In this document: positions 63,916-64,000 of the stretch, one piece after another
Layout: each line of letters opens with the position of its first letter
Position numbering within the stretch: the first letter of the stretch is position 1
DNA from: Mycolicibacterium hodleri
GTDB lineage: Bacteria > Actinomycetota > Actinomycetes > Mycobacteriales > Mycobacteriaceae
Length of the DNA stretch: 64,000 nt
Assembly (NCBI RefSeq): GCF_025822245.1
Contig: NZ_JACKTL010000026.1
Coordinates: 466,697-530,696, forward strand
Direction of reading: 5' to 3'
Program-made: the position numbers and the translations under genes
Notes under the pieces: model-generated
What the model saw: the letters and a program-made list of their open reading frames with translations, nothing else
Told to the model about the DNA's origin: nothing
Database searches by the model: none

Positions 63916-64000
63916 TCAGTTTTGATTGACTACTTGTTGGAGTTTGGTGCGTGCGCGTCGAACTTTGGCCAGGATCGACTCGGCGGTAGCCGTCCACAGG
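63916..64000 (-). pseudogene. IS630-family transposase, C-terminal 28 codons (cut by window edge)
   Basis: Reading the minus strand from the right edge gives LWTATAESILAKVRRARTKLQQVVNQN and a TGA at 63916-63918. The FxWTATAExIL...KVxRA pattern matches the C-terminus of IS630-type DDE transposases. The rest lies beyond the window, so it cannot be said whether the gene is intact. The insertion end abuts the tautomerase 5' end. IS630 elements insert at TA; a TA lies in the CGTACTAG sequence at the junction. Confidence 0.65.

Overview
The window is high-GC actinobacterial DNA, most likely from a fast-growing Mycobacterium (Mycolicibacterium). The reasons are the GlnX-GlnH-PknG module, a PrrB-type histidine kinase, a DUF4193 protein, frequent GTG starts and many ATGA/GTGA stop-start overlaps. 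The left 45 kb reads as chromosome, the right 19 kb as accessory DNA.

Region 1 (1-4140): the end of nagB, then nagA (amino-sugar catabolism), a metabolite:H+ symporter convergent with and overlapping nagA, and an exported acetamidase/formamidase-fold lipoprotein. Region 2 (4235-19248): eleven genes on one strand. A GlnX-like membrane protein, a GlnH-like solute-binding lipoprotein, an unknown helical protein, a PknG-like kinase, a PP2C phosphatase, a VWA protein and an FHA protein are joined by 1-4 bp overlaps or a 5 bp gap. They are followed by a GAF hybrid histidine kinase, a receiver-cyclase, a PGM1-like ATP-grasp ligase and a PrrB-like kinase. This looks like a second, expanded PknG pathway that links periplasmic amino-acid sensing to Ser/Thr phosphorylation and perhaps to two-component and cyclic-nucleotide signalling.

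Region 3 (19259-25771): type-B carboxylesterase, DUF2252 protein, DUF4193 protein, quinone-oxidoreductase-like dehydrogenase with a divergent LysR regulator, and an ECF-like sigma factor coupled to an alkylguanine-DNA methyltransferase, preceded by a predicted 13-codon leader. Region 4 (25840-37253): a GntR/FCD-controlled catabolic cluster with an aldonolactone-oxidase-type flavoenzyme, 2,5-dioxovalerate dehydrogenase, DnaQ-type exonuclease, cNMP/CBS/DUF294 protein, enolase-superfamily dehydratase, DHDPS-family lyase, second aldehyde dehydrogenase and APC permease. All three promoter regions carry the palindrome GTA-NN-AT-NN-TAC. The end product is probably 2-oxoglutarate, from hydroxyproline-type or sugar-acid substrates. 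Region 5 (37439-45138): TreS-like GH13 enzyme, lipoprotein, GH25-like hydrolase, tandem crcB, pgm and an MFS exporter.

Region 6 (45193-~53000): tRNA-Ala(GGC), a tyrosine integrase, an AT-richer PHP-SMC ATPase (TrlF-type, defence candidate), an excisionase-like protein and a MobF relaxase. Together they resemble an integrative mobilizable element; no second attachment site is visible. Region 7 (53139-64000): small stress/detoxification cassettes (HxlR regulator, cNMP-flavoprotein, hydrolase, UBP zinc finger, two enoyl-CoA-hydratase-like genes, OsmC, aldo/keto reductase, SnoaL, DJ-1/PfpI, muconolactone-isomerase-like, SDR, tautomerase). Several are separated by strong hairpins, two are broken by single-base frameshifts, and the region ends in an IS630-type transposase cut by the window edge.
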